The position numbers and the translations under genes were made by a program. From the NCBI RefSeq assembly GCF_009830105.1, contig NZ_WURB01000006.1, positions 62,001-126,000 of the forward strand: a DNA stretch of 64,000 nucleotides, written 5' to 3'. The notes under the pieces are model-generated. The model had not been told where the DNA came from. It saw only the letters and a program-made list of their open reading frames with translations, and ran no database searches. Of the stretch, positions 43,252-52,673 are shown piece by piece. This DNA comes from Microvirga makkahensis. Lineage in GTDB: Bacteria; Pseudomonadota; Alphaproteobacteria; Rhizobiales; Beijerinckiaceae. Position 1 is the stretch's first letter, and each line of letters opens with the position of its first letter.

Positions 43252-43706
43252 TCGCATCCCTTCTCGTCCAGAACTCAAAAGCAGACGCCTCCCCGGAGGC
43301 CGGTGCATTAACCTATGTGAAGCCTCGCCGCTTTCTTCGGACACGGATGCTCAGGAATTAATGTGCCCGAAGAAGGTGGCAAGTCCTTGCCGGCAACGCA
43401 GTCCTACCATCGAAACGAAAGGCCTTCTTGGCAAGCCGATCCTGAGGCGTCAGCCTCATCCCTGAGGGGTTAGGACTTTCCCAAGTTCAGGAACTGCCAA
43501 GCCTGAGAAAAGGCCATGCCCAAGGGTCAGGACATGCTCAAGAGGTAGGATATTCGAGAGTTACATAAGTGAATGAGACACCCGGCGAAGAGGACGATGA
43601 TCTGGTTCCGTTAGCGGATGCGATGATTCGCCCGTCCAGCCGCACTCTTCACCGCCCCACAGGCCTCTCTGAAGCCTGTGGCCGACCTATTAGGTAGGCA
43701 GATTCC
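43252..43706. other. 455-base divergent control region
   Basis: This separates the divergent sigma factor and response regulator genes. I find no ORF. I looked for an EcfG-type promoter (GGAAC, 16-17 bases, CGTT) on both strands and found none that fits. It contains a short hairpin (GCCTCC/GGAGGC at 43288-43305) and a string of degenerate CAAG-TCAGGA units at 43480-43555. Confidence 0.5.
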
Positions 43707-44120
43707 ATGGCTCCGACACGCTGCATGATCGTGGAAGACCAGGCCTTGATCGGCATGTCCCTCGAAGCTTCCCTCGAAGACGCCGGCTTCGTGGTGGAAG
43801 GCCCCTTCATGAGCAAGGCTCAGGCCCTGAGCTGGCTCGAGAACGACACGCCGGACATCGCCCTCCTCGACGTCATGATCAAGGATGGAACTTCGGTGGA
43901 GATCGCCCGTGCCCTGAAGAGCCGTGGGGTTCCCTTCGCGGTCTATTCCGGACTACCCCGGAATGCAGACGGCCCGTCCGAGTTGCGGAACGTGCCGTGG
44001 CTGGAGAAGCCTGTCAGCCGGGAAACCTTGGCGTCCACGCTCGAAGAGCTCGTGGCGCGGCCCTCCTGTTGGGCTGCGGGGAGGGAAAGCTCGTCCTCCC
44101 AATCACCGGGAACCCCTTGA
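43707..44120 (+). CDS. Stand-alone response-regulator receiver domain
   Basis: A 137-residue protein made of one CheY-like receiver. It has the acidic pair in 'IVEDQALIG', the phosphoacceptor Asp55 in 'IALLDVMIKDG' and the conserved Lys101 in 'WLEKPVSRETL'. A 25-residue low-complexity tail follows. There is no output domain, so it acts by protein contact, perhaps on a partner kinase or sigma regulator. It is divergent from the EcfG-like gene. No histidine kinase is nearby. The start ATG at 43707 has a modest ribosome binding site. Confidence 0.85.
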   Translation: MAPTRCMIVEDQALIGMSLEASLEDAGFVVEGPFMSKAQALSWLENDTPDIALLDVMIKDGTSVEIARALKSRGVPFAVYSGLPRNADGPSELRNVPWLEKPVSRETLASTLEELVARPSCWAAGRESSSSQSPGTP

Positions 44121-44217
44121 GGAACATCAGCCTTCTCGGCTGGGGCGCCAGGGCTCGAATCGGAACTATGGAATGCGCAATGCCGTTGTTCAGGCATAAC
44201 GTGTCCTGGAGGACGCC

Positions 44218-44733
44218 ATGCGCGCATCGTTCAAAGTCCTGATGGCTGCGACCCTGTTCCTGGGCGGTGCCGCAGCACTCGAGCCGAGCCCCGCTTCGGC
44301 GCAGCCCCGCTGGGAGCGTCCGATCGCCCCCCGTTCCGCCATCCGGGTGCCTGCCTACCGGGACAGGGCGTTTGCCGGGCCCCGGATCTATCGGGGTGCC
44401 CGCTATTACGGTCCCGGCCCTCGGGTCTACCGGGGCGCCCGCTACTACGGTTACCGCGATAGAGGCTATCGCCGGGCCTATTACGGGCGGCGCTATTACG
44501 GCGGCTATCCCTATCGCTACTATCGCCGCGGCTATGGTGGTGCGGTGGTGGCGGGCCTGCTCGGGGGCCTCGCCCTCGGCGCCATCGCGAATCCCTATTA
44601 TTACGGCTACGGTCCTGCCTATTATCCTTCCTACCAGCCCGCCTATTTCGGCTCGTATTGCGTGATCGAGCGCAGGCGTGTGGTCAACCGGTACGGCCGC
44701 CTCGTCTTGCGGCGCGTTGAGGTCTGCTACTGA
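44218..44733 (+). CDS. Exported Tyr/Arg/Gly-rich protein
   Basis: A 171-residue protein. A signal peptide ends near residue 28 ('AALEPSPASAQP'). A low-complexity stretch made of repeated 'RGARYYG' and 'YYGRRYYGGYPYRY' units follows, then a glycine-zipper-like segment ('GGAVVAGLLGGLALGAIA') and a C-terminal part with 'CVIERRRVVNRYGRLVLRRVEVCY' holding two cysteines. Proteins of this type are common and uncharacterised in Rhizobiales and are probably periplasmic or outer-membrane-associated. GGAGG precedes the ATG, and a terminator follows. Confidence 0.8.
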   Translation: MRASFKVLMAATLFLGGAAALEPSPASAQPRWERPIAPRSAIRVPAYRDRAFAGPRIYRGARYYGPGPRVYRGARYYGYRDRGYRRAYYGRRYYGGYPYRYYRRGYGGAVVAGLLGGLALGAIANPYYYGYGPAYYPSYQPAYFGSYCVIERRRVVNRYGRLVLRRVEVCY

Positions 44734-44752
44734 GGCGAACGTGCACCATCCT

Positions 44753-44783
44753 GAAAGCCCCGCTTCCGGCGGGGCTTTCTTGA
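44753..44783 (+). terminator. Intrinsic terminator after the Tyr-rich protein gene
   Basis: GAAAGCCCCGC pairs with GCGGGGCTTTC around a 5-base loop, followed by TTGAT. The A-rich left side also makes it usable in the opposite direction. Confidence 0.75.
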
Positions 44784-44850
44784 TCGTTGAAGATCGCGTC
44801 GAGACACGCTAGAGCCGCATCCGGCATCTTTCGCAATTGGCTTACCTTCC

Positions 44851-45465
44851 ATGACAGCGCGTTTCCATCGCGGCGATCTGCCCGCGGATTATCAGCCCGG
44901 CTCCGCGATCGCGATCGACACCGAGACGCTCGGCCTCAACCCTCACCGGGACCGGCTCTGCGTGGTGCAGATCTCGAAGGGCGACGGCGATGCCGACGTG
45001 GTGCAGATCCTGAAGGACGGCCCGCTGCCTGAGAACCTGATCCGCGTCCTGGCGGACGAGAGCGTCCTCAAAATCTTCCATTATGCCCGCTTTGATCTGG
45101 CCGTGCTCTTCCACGCCTTCGCCGTGATGCCGCGGCCCGTCTACTGCACCAAGGTGGCATCGAGGCTGGTGCGCACCTATACGGACCGGCACGGCCTGAA
45201 GGACCTCGTGCGGGAATTCCTCGGGATCGAGCTGTCCAAGCAACAGCAATCCTCCGATTGGGGCGCCGACATCCTCACTCCGGCCCAGCTCGACTATGCC
45301 GCATCGGACGTGCTGCATCTCCATGCCCTCAAGGACAAGCTCGACCAGAGGCTGGAAAGGGAAAACCGGCTCGGCATCGCCCATCAATGCTTCTCGTTCC
45401 TGCCGACCCGGGCGCAGCTCGATCTTCTGGGCTGGGCTGAGACCGACATTTTCGCGCATAGTTGA
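44851..45465 (+). CDS. Ribonuclease D-type 3'-5' exonuclease
   Basis: A 204-residue protein with a single DEDD exonuclease domain. Exo I is 'IAIDTETLGLNP', exo II is around 'LKIFHYARFDLAVLF', and exo III is 'YAASDVLHLHALKDKL'. It lacks the HRDC domains of full-length RNase D, so it is the short form usual in alphaproteobacteria just before lptC. It trims RNA 3' ends, perhaps tRNA precursors. The length is normal for the short class. Confidence 0.9.
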   Translation: MTARFHRGDLPADYQPGSAIAIDTETLGLNPHRDRLCVVQISKGDGDADVVQILKDGPLPENLIRVLADESVLKIFHYARFDLAVLFHAFAVMPRPVYCTKVASRLVRTYTDRHGLKDLVREFLGIELSKQQQSSDWGADILTPAQLDYAASDVLHLHALKDKLDQRLERENRLGIAHQCFSFLPTRAQLDLLGWAETDIFAHS

Positions 45466-45495
45466 CGCAGACTTAAACTTTCCCGCATAAACCCC

Positions 45496-46344
45496 ATGTC
45501 CGTCATAACATCGCCATCACCGATCGGCATGGCGCCAGAAAGCGGTCAGACGGAAGGGATTGGATCGGACGTGGCGGGATTTCAGGTCATCACGACACAG
45601 GACAGCCGGGTCTCGAGGCCGGCTGCCCGTACGCACGCCTTCCGCAAGGCCCGGCGTCATTCCCGCTGGGTGCGCTTCGCAAAGATCGCGATTCCCTCAG
45701 GGTCCATCCTGGCCATGGCGTCCGTGGCCCTTTTCGCCTATTTCGAGCCGTTCAAGCAGATCGAGAATCTGAGCTTCGACAATATCGGGGTCGACGGCAC
45801 GAGCGTGACCATGGAGGCACCCAGGCTCACCGGGTTCAAGAACGACAACCGCCCTTACGAAGTCACCGCCAGCGCGGCCACGCAGGATGTCCGGAAGCCC
45901 AATTTCGTGGAGCTGAAGGATTTGCGGGCCCGCATCGTCACCGACGACCGGGGCAGCGTCGCCCGGCTCGAGGCCGATATCGGCGTGCTGAATACCCAGA
46001 AGGAGCAGATGAATCTGCGACAGAGCGTCCGCGTGACGACGGATGCAGGTCAGGAAGTCCAGATGCAATCCGCTTTCGTCGACTTCAAATCCGGCTCTGT
46101 CACCTCCACCGAACCCGTCACGGTCATACTCGGCGACAACGGCCGGATCGAGGCCAAGGGGCTGAAGGTCGTCGACAATGGCAAGGTCCTGAGCTTCAAG
46201 GGGCGCGTGCACACCACCTTCATGCCCTCCGCAGCCTCCGGGCCCGATGATGCTCCCGCTCCCGCAGGAACGGATTCCGCCGTCCCCGTCTCCCCTCCCG
46301 CCGCTGGACCCGCAGCGGCTCAACCGACAAGTGTTCGTCCATGA
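45496..46344 (+). CDS. lptC: LPS export periplasmic protein LptC
   Basis: A 282-residue LptC. After a 55-residue cytoplasmic N-terminus, one transmembrane helix at about 57-79 ('IAIPSGSILAMASVALFAYF') leads to a beta-jellyroll OstA-like domain, with 'NLRQSVRVTTDAGQEVQMQSAFVDFKSGSVTSTEPVTV' as its core. A proline- and alanine-rich tail follows. It links the LptBFG transporter to LptA. The stop overlaps the lptA start (ATGATGA). Confidence 0.9.
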   Translation: MSVITSPSPIGMAPESGQTEGIGSDVAGFQVITTQDSRVSRPAARTHAFRKARRHSRWVRFAKIAIPSGSILAMASVALFAYFEPFKQIENLSFDNIGVDGTSVTMEAPRLTGFKNDNRPYEVTASAATQDVRKPNFVELKDLRARIVTDDRGSVARLEADIGVLNTQKEQMNLRQSVRVTTDAGQEVQMQSAFVDFKSGSVTSTEPVTVILGDNGRIEAKGLKVVDNGKVLSFKGRVHTTFMPSAASGPDDAPAPAGTDSAVPVSPPAAGPAAAQPTSVRP

Positions 46345-46949
46345 TGAGTCTCGCACGCCACGCGCTTGCTCTGGCGCTTCTCGTTCCGGCCGCGACGTCC
46401 CCCGTCTGGGCCCAGGCCTCGAAGGAGCGGGCGGTGGGCTTCGGCAATTTCGGATCCAGCAAGGAGCCGATCAAGATCGACGCCAATAAGCTCGACGTGT
46501 TCGACAAGGAGGGGCGCGCGGTCTTCTCCGGCGACGTGGTGGCGGTTCAGGGCGAGAGCACCATGAAGTGCACGGTCATGACCGTGTTCTACGAGCAGAA
46601 GCGCGAAGGCGCCGAGGCACAGCCCGCCGCGGCAGCGGCGCAGGGGCCCGGCGAGAGCGCGATCAAGAAGATCGAATGCAAGGGACCGGTCACCATCGTG
46701 TCCAGAACGCAGGTGGCCACCGGCGACAACGCCACCTTCGACCGGGATGCCAACAAGATCCTGCTCAACGGCAACGCCGCGCTCAGCGACGGCCCCAACG
46801 TGACCCGGGGCGAGCGCGTGGTCTATGACATCAACACGGGCGTGGCGAGCATCGACACCAAACCCGGCGGTCGCGTGCGGGCGCTGTTCGTGCCCGGCAA
46901 CGGCAATCCGGCTCCGACCGGCGCCGGCAACGCCAAGCCCAGGCCGTAA
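46341..46949 (+). CDS. lptA: LPS transport periplasmic protein LptA
   Basis: A 202-residue exported protein. The signal peptide ends 'TSPVWAQA'. The OstA domain is 'KIDANKLDVFDKEGRAVFSGDVVAVQGESTMKCTVMTVFY' and 'NATFDRDANKILLNGNAALSDGPNVTRGERVVYDINTG'. A short 'GNGNPAPTGAGNAKP' tail ends it. It forms the periplasmic bridge for LPS between LptC and LptD. It is coupled to lptC, and lptB follows about 50 bases later. Confidence 0.9.
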   Translation: MMSLARHALALALLVPAATSPVWAQASKERAVGFGNFGSSKEPIKIDANKLDVFDKEGRAVFSGDVVAVQGESTMKCTVMTVFYEQKREGAEAQPAAAAAQGPGESAIKKIECKGPVTIVSRTQVATGDNATFDRDANKILLNGNAALSDGPNVTRGERVVYDINTGVASIDTKPGGRVRALFVPGNGNPAPTGAGNAKPRP

Positions 46950-47002
46950 TTCCGTTCGAAGGCTGGAGGATCTCCGGCTTTCTCCCTTTGGTGGTGGATT
47001 CC

Positions 47003-47848
47003 GTGAAGTCTCTTTTCAACCGCGCTCAAGCCGCTCCGGCGGACACGACGACCTTGGCACGCCGGGCGATCGCTCCGGCGCCGCATCCGTTCGGCCGCCC
47101 TGAGCATCCGGGTGTGTTCGGCGGTCCCGGCATTCTGGCCGTCAAGGGTCTGCAGAAGAGCTACCGTGGCCGCACGGTGGTGCAGGATGCCGGTCTGAAC
47201 GTGCGCGCCGGCGAGGCGGTCGGCCTGCTCGGCCCCAACGGCGCGGGCAAAACCACGATCTTCTACATGATCACCGGCCTCGTGCAGGCGGATCGGGGTG
47301 TCATCAGCCTCGACGGGCACGACGTGACCGGTCTCCCCATGTATCGTCGCGCGCGCCTCGGCATCGGCTATCTTCCGCAGGAAGCCTCGATCTTCCGGGG
47401 CCTGAGCGTGGAGGACAACATCCGCGCCGTGCTCGAGATCGTGGAGCCGAGCCGCAAGGAGCGCGAGCGCAAGCTCGACGCGCTCCTCGACGAGTTCAAC
47501 ATCACGCGTCTGCGCAAGGCACCGTCCATCGCGCTGTCGGGCGGCGAGCGCCGCCGCTGCGAGATCGCCCGCGCGCTCGCGGGTGAGCCCACCTTCATGC
47601 TCCTGGACGAACCTTTCGCGGGCATCGATCCGATCGCGGTGGGCGACATTCAGAACCTCGTGCGGCACCTCACCCGCCGCGGCCTCGGCGTTCTCATCAC
47701 CGACCACAACGTGCGCGAGACGCTGGGCCTGATCGACCGCGCCTACATCATCCATTCCGGCCGCGTGCTCACCGAAGGCTCGCCAGACGCCATCGTGGCC
47801 AACGAGGACGTGCGCCGTCTCTATCTCGGCGAGGATTTCCGCCTCTAG
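47003..47848 (+). CDS. lptB: LPS export ABC ATPase LptB
   Basis: A 281-residue ATPase. Walker A is GPNGAGKTT (residues 77-85), the signature is LSGGERRRCEIARAL, Walker B is 'FMLLDEPFAGIDP' and the switch is 'LITDHNVRETL'. LptB powers LPS extraction by LptFG. The GTG at 47003 is chosen because GGTGGA precedes it; TTG at 46988 and two GTGs between are possible. Either way there is an N-terminal extension of about 40 residues compared with E. coli LptB. The TAG stop opens an interspersed repeat. Confidence 0.93.
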   Translation: MKSLFNRAQAAPADTTTLARRAIAPAPHPFGRPEHPGVFGGPGILAVKGLQKSYRGRTVVQDAGLNVRAGEAVGLLGPNGAGKTTIFYMITGLVQADRGVISLDGHDVTGLPMYRRARLGIGYLPQEASIFRGLSVEDNIRAVLEIVEPSRKERERKLDALLDEFNITRLRKAPSIALSGGERRRCEIARALAGEPTFMLLDEPFAGIDPIAVGDIQNLVRHLTRRGLGVLITDHNVRETLGLIDRAYIIHSGRVLTEGSPDAIVANEDVRRLYLGEDFRL

Positions 47849-47960
47849 CGCATCGGGCGAGTGGCCGGAGGGCCGAGGCGCTCTGCCTTTTGACCTCCGG
47901 CCGGGGACCGCGGTAAAAGAACGGGCATGCAAGAAGCGTGCCCGAAGGACGGCGGATTCG

Positions 47961-49373
47961 ATGCAACGGCTCGAAATGCATCAGGGGCAATCCCTCACAA
48001 TGACGCCCCAGCTTGTGCAATCCATCAAGCTGCTGCAGCTCTCCCACGCGGAGCTGACGGCCTATGTGGAGGCGGAGCTCGAGCGCAATCCGCTCCTGCA
48101 GGAGGCGGAGGCGCATGGGGACGGACCTCCTCCGAGCCTCGCCGATTTCCTGCGCGCCAGGCGGCGATACGCGGAATCCGGAGGACGGATGGTCCCCGCT
48201 CCCCTGTCGCCGCGCAGCGGCGCGGCCGAGGCCTCGTCCCGAGGTGCGGCTTCCCATTCCGAGCTGAAGCCCGAGCTCGAGGCGATCCTCGCGGGCGCTC
48301 AGACCCTGACGGGTCATCTCGAAGCGCAGCTCGATCTCGCTTGCGCGGATCCTCGGCTGCGCGAGATCGGCCGGCACCTCATTCATTCCCTCGACGAGGC
48401 GGGATATCTCGCCGAGGAGCTGGAGCGGGTGGCGGAGCGGCTCGGCGTTTCTTCCGATTGCGCCGAAGCTGCCCTGAGGCTCCTCCAGACCTTCGAGCCC
48501 TCCGGCATCGCGGCGCGGAACCTGAGGGAATGCCTGGAGATCCAGCTCAGGGAGCGCGACCGGCTCGATCCCGCCATGCAGATCCTGCTCTCGCGCCTCG
48601 ATCTCGTAGCCCGGCATGATTTCGACGCGCTCGGGAGACTCTGCAACGTGGACGCGGAGGACCTCGCCGGCATGCTCGCCGAGATCCGCAGCCTGGAGCC
48701 GAAGCCCGGCCTCTCCTTCGCGCCTGCCCCTGTCGACGTGCTCGTGCCCGATGTGCTGGTGCGTAAGGGAGCGGACGGCGGCTTCAGCGTGGAACTCAAT
48801 CCCGACACGCTCCCGCGCATCCTCCTCGACCGCAGCTATTACGCCCACGTGGCGAAGGCGGTGCGAAAGACCGAGGACAAGAACTTTCTCTCCGACTGCC
48901 TGCAGAGCGCGAGCTGGCTCACCCGCAGTCTCGACCAGAGAGCCAGGACCATCCTAACGGTCGCGAGCGAAATCGTCCGTCAGCAGGAGGGCTTCTTTCG
49001 GGACGGAATCGCGGCGTTGCGGCCCATGACCCTGAGAAGCGTGGCCGAAGCCGTCGGGCTGCACGAATCGACAATCTGCCGGGTCGTGGCCAACAAGGCC
49101 CTCGGTTCGGGCGGCGTCACGTATCCTATGAAGTTCTTCCTGAACGCCGCGACGGGCGAGGGGGAGCATGCGGCCAGGGCCGTACGCCACCGCATCCGCC
49201 GGCTGATCGATGCCGAGACGCCCGACCATGTGCTCTCCGATGAGGCACTTGCACGGGTCTTGAAAGCGGAGGGCATCGACGTGGCCCGCCGGACGATCGC
49301 CAAATACCGGGAAGTCCTGCATATCCCCTCCTCGGCCGAGCGCCGGAGACGGAAACGCTTCGGGATGTCCTGA
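47961..49373 (+). CDS. rpoN: RNA polymerase sigma-54 factor RpoN
   Basis: A 470-residue sigma-54. Region I is the Gln/Leu-rich 'MHQGQSLTMTPQLVQSIKLLQLSHAELTAYVEAELERNPLLQ' part, followed by a short acidic linker, the core-binding domain, an HTH and the RpoN box 'ARRTIAKYREVLHIPSS' near the C-terminus. It needs an enhancer-binding ATPase to melt -24/-12 promoters, and none is encoded here. It follows lptB and precedes hpf and ptsN, the standard proteobacterial order. The start ATG at 47961 is in line with region I. Confidence 0.95.
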   Translation: MQRLEMHQGQSLTMTPQLVQSIKLLQLSHAELTAYVEAELERNPLLQEAEAHGDGPPPSLADFLRARRRYAESGGRMVPAPLSPRSGAAEASSRGAASHSELKPELEAILAGAQTLTGHLEAQLDLACADPRLREIGRHLIHSLDEAGYLAEELERVAERLGVSSDCAEAALRLLQTFEPSGIAARNLRECLEIQLRERDRLDPAMQILLSRLDLVARHDFDALGRLCNVDAEDLAGMLAEIRSLEPKPGLSFAPAPVDVLVPDVLVRKGADGGFSVELNPDTLPRILLDRSYYAHVAKAVRKTEDKNFLSDCLQSASWLTRSLDQRARTILTVASEIVRQQEGFFRDGIAALRPMTLRSVAEAVGLHESTICRVVANKALGSGGVTYPMKFFLNAATGEGEHAARAVRHRIRRLIDAETPDHVLSDEALARVLKAEGIDVARRTIAKYREVLHIPSSAERRRRKRFGMS

Positions 49374-49383
49374 CGGACCGCAA

Positions 49384-49399
49384 AGGCGCTTGCTTTGCC
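49384..49399 (+). promoter_or_regulatory. Possible sigma-54 (-24/-12) promoter ahead of hpf
   Basis: AGGCGCTTGCTTTGCC has GG and GC dinucleotides separated by 10 bases, close to the consensus TGGCAC-N5-TTGC. It lies between rpoN and hpf. It is a single short match in GC-rich DNA, so weak evidence. Confidence 0.3.
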
Positions 49400-49464
49400 G
49401 GCGGTTCGGGGCATCATGAACTCAAACAGTCCCGTCAAATGGGCGCTTTGAGAGGGAGACCGCC

Positions 49465-50040
49465 ATGTCGCTGAGGGTTTCGGGAAAGAATCTCGATACC
49501 GGTGAGGCCCTGCGGTCCCAGGTGGCGGAGCGCTTGGCCGGCGCCATGTCGAAATATTTCGACGGGGGCTATTCCGGCCATGTCACGGTCGCAAGGGACG
49601 GTACGGGATTTCGCACCGATTGCGTGCTTCACCTGACCTCCGGCATCACCATCGAGGCCTCCGGCGCCGCCCAGGACGCCTATTCCAGCTTCGATCAGAC
49701 GGCGATTCGCATCGAGAACCGTCTGCGGCGCTACAAGCAGAGGCTGAAGGAGCACGCCAGTTCCGGCCATGGGCGGGAAACCGGGCTTGAAGCCCCCTAT
49801 GCGGTCTTCGAGGCGCCCACCGACGAAGCAGCGGAGGAGGAGGGTTATCATCCTGTGGTCATTGCGGAAACCACCAAGCCGCTTCATCGCTTTTCTGTCA
49901 GCGAGGCTGTGATGCGACTCGACCTGACGGGGGCCGCCGCCCTCGTGTTCATCCATGCTAGCACCGGCCGCGTGAACGTCGTATACCGCCGCAGCGATGG
50001 GGCGATCGGTTGGGTCGACCCGCCGCCCGCTCAGCCTTGA
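49465..50040 (+). CDS. hpf: Long-form ribosome hibernation promoting factor Hpf
   Basis: A 191-residue protein. The N-terminal Hpf/YfiA domain (residues 1-105, 'LRVSGKNLDTGEALRSQVAERLAGAMSKYF') is joined by a linker to the C-terminal dimerisation domain ('KPLHRFSVSEAVMRLDLTGAAALVFIHASTGRVNVVYRRSDGAIGWVDPP'). The long form dimerises 70S ribosomes into 100S particles in stationary phase or stress. GAGGGAG precedes the ATG. ptsN follows after 80 bases. Confidence 0.93.
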   Translation: MSLRVSGKNLDTGEALRSQVAERLAGAMSKYFDGGYSGHVTVARDGTGFRTDCVLHLTSGITIEASGAAQDAYSSFDQTAIRIENRLRRYKQRLKEHASSGHGRETGLEAPYAVFEAPTDEAAEEEGYHPVVIAETTKPLHRFSVSEAVMRLDLTGAAALVFIHASTGRVNVVYRRSDGAIGWVDPPPAQP

Positions 50041-50121
50041 CGGGGCTACCCCTCTTGGCCTGGTTTTTGCCTGGAACGGTGAGGGGCCTTGAAGGCTTCA
50101 CACCCTAACGCAGCGTGATCG

Positions 50122-50580
50122 ATGCCCTTGCTGGATTTTCTAGACCCTCAGGCCGTTCTGCCCGCCCTGCGCGTGAGCGGCAAGAAACAGGCTCTTCAGG
50201 AATTGGCCGCCCATGCGGCCAAGCTCACGGGCTTATCTGAGGCCGCCATCTACGAGGCTCTCCTCCAGCGTGAGCGCCTCGGTTCGACCGGAATCGGCGA
50301 GGGAATCGCCATCCCTCACGGCAAGCTGCCGGGACTGGCCCGCATCTTCGGCCTGGTTGCACGGCTCGAGAAGCCGATCGATTTCGAGGCTCTCGACGGC
50401 CAGCACGTGGATGTGCTGTTCCTGCTCCTGGCGCCGGAAGGCGCGGGAGCCGACCACCTGAAGGCCCTCGCCCGTGTGGCGCGGGTGCTGCGCGAGCCCG
50501 GTCTCATCGAGCGGGTGCGCGCCACCAAGGACGCGGCGGCCCTCTATGCGATCATGACCGAGCTGCCGAAGGCCGCCTGA
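50122..50580 (+). CDS. ptsN: PTS-Ntr IIA protein PtsN
   Basis: A 152-residue EIIA-Ntr. The phosphorylated histidine is His66 in 'GIAIPHGKLPG', and the fold spans the full length ('VLFLLLAPEGAGADHLKALARVARVLREPGLIERV'). It takes phosphate from NPr/EI-Ntr and regulates potassium uptake, nitrogen balance and stress. It closes the lptB-rpoN-hpf-ptsN run. Length and motifs are normal. Confidence 0.93.
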   Translation: MPLLDFLDPQAVLPALRVSGKKQALQELAAHAAKLTGLSEAAIYEALLQRERLGSTGIGEGIAIPHGKLPGLARIFGLVARLEKPIDFEALDGQHVDVLFLLLAPEGAGADHLKALARVARVLREPGLIERVRATKDAAALYAIMTELPKAA

Positions 50581-50656
50581 CCAGGGTTTCGAAGCGACAA
50601 TTTCGCGCAAGCCTGACGGATTATCGTCCTCTCCATAAAGAGGGAGACATAGGGCG

Positions 50657-52648
50657 ATGCTAACTCGGGCTGGGTTGCGTTGGCCGTCTGTCAGGGTGCG
50701 CGTGGCCACCCTGAGCGGCGTCATGGTCGTGGGCTTCGCGGTGATCGGCGCCGTGTTTGAAACGGGCCGGAACGAGGTGGAGGCGGCGCTCCACACGCAG
50801 CAGACCTATTCCGCCCTGGCCGAGAAGGCCTACCGGTTCAGGAGCCAGGTCGATGCCCTGAAGGCGGTGGCCCAGGACTGGATCGTGACCCGGCAGGCTC
50901 ACCACGGCCAAGCCTTTTTCGAGCGGCACAAGGCTCTGACCGCAGGGCTTGAGGAGATGAGCGCGGCCCCCGGAGCGGCTCTGATCGACGGGGAGGTCCG
51001 GGAGCTCCAGGAGAAATCCGCCATCCTGATCCGGCAGGGTTCGGCCCTCGACAAGCTCTATGCCGGCCTCGGCTACATGGCGAGCGAGGGGGCGCTGGGG
51101 CAGCTGCTCTCCGCGGAAGACGAACTCGAAAGGCTGGTCAGGCCGCTCACCGGGAATGGTGATGCGGCCGCCTTCCGTTTATGGGCGGCCACCCTGGGCA
51201 TGTTCCGGCAGGAGGCCCGCGTCCGTCATGTCATGGACGAGGCTCTGCTGGGCGCCTTCGAGGTCGATCAGGGCCGCTTCACCCGCTCGCTCGCGCAGCT
51301 GCCCGAGGAGGTCGCCGCCGAGAAGGCATCCATCGAGCAGGCGGGCCAAGCCTACCGGGCGGCCTTCGACGCCTGGGCCGAGCTGGAACAGCAGGTGTCC
51401 GGCGAGGGCGAGCGCCTGAAGGGCCAGTTCGACCTGCTCGTGCCGGCTCTCGATCAGCTCCTGACCAAGGTCCACGCGGAAGCGGAGCGGACCGCCGAGG
51501 CGCTCATATCCTCGCAGGAGCGCACCTTCACGCTGATCCTGTGGGCCATGGGCCTGACCCTGCTTCTGGGCCTTGCCCTCAACGTCCTGGTGGGAAGGTC
51601 GATTTCCCTCCCCCTGACCCGCCTTCAGCAGGCCATGCAGCGCCTGGCCGACGGCGATGCCGGCGTCGAGGTCCCCTCCACCGCCGCGTCCGACGAAATC
51701 GGCGCGATGGCCCGCACGGTTCTGGTGTTCCGCGACAATGCCCGCGAACGCGAGCGGCTGACACAGGAGCGCGAGGGGCAGGCGGCCTTCGAGGCCCGGC
51801 GCGCCCAGGCCATCGCCGAGGCGATCGCAGGCTTCGACGCCTCCGTGGAGCAGATCCTCGGAGAGGTCCGCCGGGCGACCGGCGATCTCGCCGCGGCCTC
51901 CGGGCAGCTGGAGGGCTCGGCCCGTCAGGTGACCCAGCAGGCGCAGGTTGCCGGCAGCGTCTCCTCCCGCACGTCGCAGAACATGGCCACGGTGGCGAGC
52001 GCGGCCGAGGAGCTCGATGCCTCGCTCGGGGAGGTGGCGGCTCGGACCAGCGCCTCGGCGGAAGCCTCCCAGCGCGCCGTATCGGAGGCGCGCGGCGCCT
52101 CGGACAGCATGACGGTCCTGGCGGAAGCGACGTCCCATATCGGGCAGGTGGCCGATCTCATTCGCTCCATCGCCTCCCAGACCAACCTGCTCGCGCTCAA
52201 CGCCACCATCGAGGCGGCGCGTGCGGGCGAGGCCGGCAAGGGCTTTGCCGTCGTCGCTTCGGAGGTGAAGGATCTGGCGGGCCAGACGGCCAGGGCCACG
52301 GAGGAGATCGCGCGCCAGATCGAGGCGGTGCAGGCCGCCTCCCGCGAGACCCTGGTGGCGCTCGGCTCCGTGCAGGCCTCCGTGGACGACCTCGCGGGGG
52401 TGGTGTCCGCGGTCGCCGGAACCGTGGGCCAGCAGACGGTCGCGGTGTCGGACATCGCGCGCTCCGTCGCCCAGGTTTCCTCGGAGGCGCAAGCCGGTGC
52501 CTCGGCCATCGAGACCACGGAGAAGGTCGCCGGCGATTCTCTCGATGCGGCCCGCGCCGTGGCCCATCTCTCCGCCGCGCTCGACGAGCAGGCGGAGCGT
52601 CTGGGCCGCGAGATCCACCGGTTCCTCGCCAGCGTCAGGGCCGCCTGA
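50657..52648 (+). CDS. Methyl-accepting chemotaxis protein
   Basis: A 663-residue transducer. A transmembrane segment at about 15-35 is followed by a large helical periplasmic sensor (to about 280), a second membrane segment at about 285-305 ('[23 protein letters not shown]'), a HAMP domain ('[22 protein letters not shown]') and the signalling domain. The hairpin tip of that domain is '[31 protein letters not shown]'. It is a class I receptor. The ligand cannot be deduced. A C-terminal CheR-binding pentapeptide is not seen. It is a single gene after ptsN. Confidence 0.9.
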   Translation: MLTRAGLRWPSVRVRVATLSGVMVVGFAVIGAVFETGRNEVEAALHTQQTYSALAEKAYRFRSQVDALKAVAQDWIVTRQAHHGQAFFERHKALTAGLEEMSAAPGAALIDGEVRELQEKSAILIRQGSALDKLYAGLGYMASEGALGQLLSAEDELERLVRPLTGNGDAAAFRLWAATLGMFRQEARVRHVMDEALLGAFEVDQGRFTRSLAQLPEEVAAEKASIEQAGQAYRAAFDAWAELEQQVSGEGERLKGQFDLLVPALDQLLTKVHAEAERTAEALISSQERTFTLILWAMGLTLLLGLALNVLVGRSISLPLTRLQQAMQRLADGDAGVEVPSTAASDEIGAMARTVLVFRDNARERERLTQEREGQAAFEARRAQAIAEAIAGFDASVEQILGEVRRATGDLAAASGQLEGSARQVTQQAQVAGSVSSRTSQNMATVASAAEELDASLGEVAARTSASAEASQRAVSEARGASDSMTVLAEATSHIGQVADLIRSIASQTNLLALNATIEAARAGEAGKGFAVVASEVKDLAGQTARATEEIARQIEAVQAASRETLVALGSVQASVDDLAGVVSAVAGTVGQQTVAVSDIARSVAQVSSEAQAGASAIETTEKVAGDSLDAARAVAHLSAALDEQAERLGREIHRFLASVRAA

Positions 52649-52673
52649 CGCTCGGCGCTCCCACTCAGAGCAC

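Noticed and set aside
43252..43706. An EcfG-dependent promoter (GGAAC-N16/17-CGTT) ahead of the sigma or receiver gene
   Set aside because: GGAAC-like words occur (for example near 43490) but none has CGTT at the right distance on either strand.
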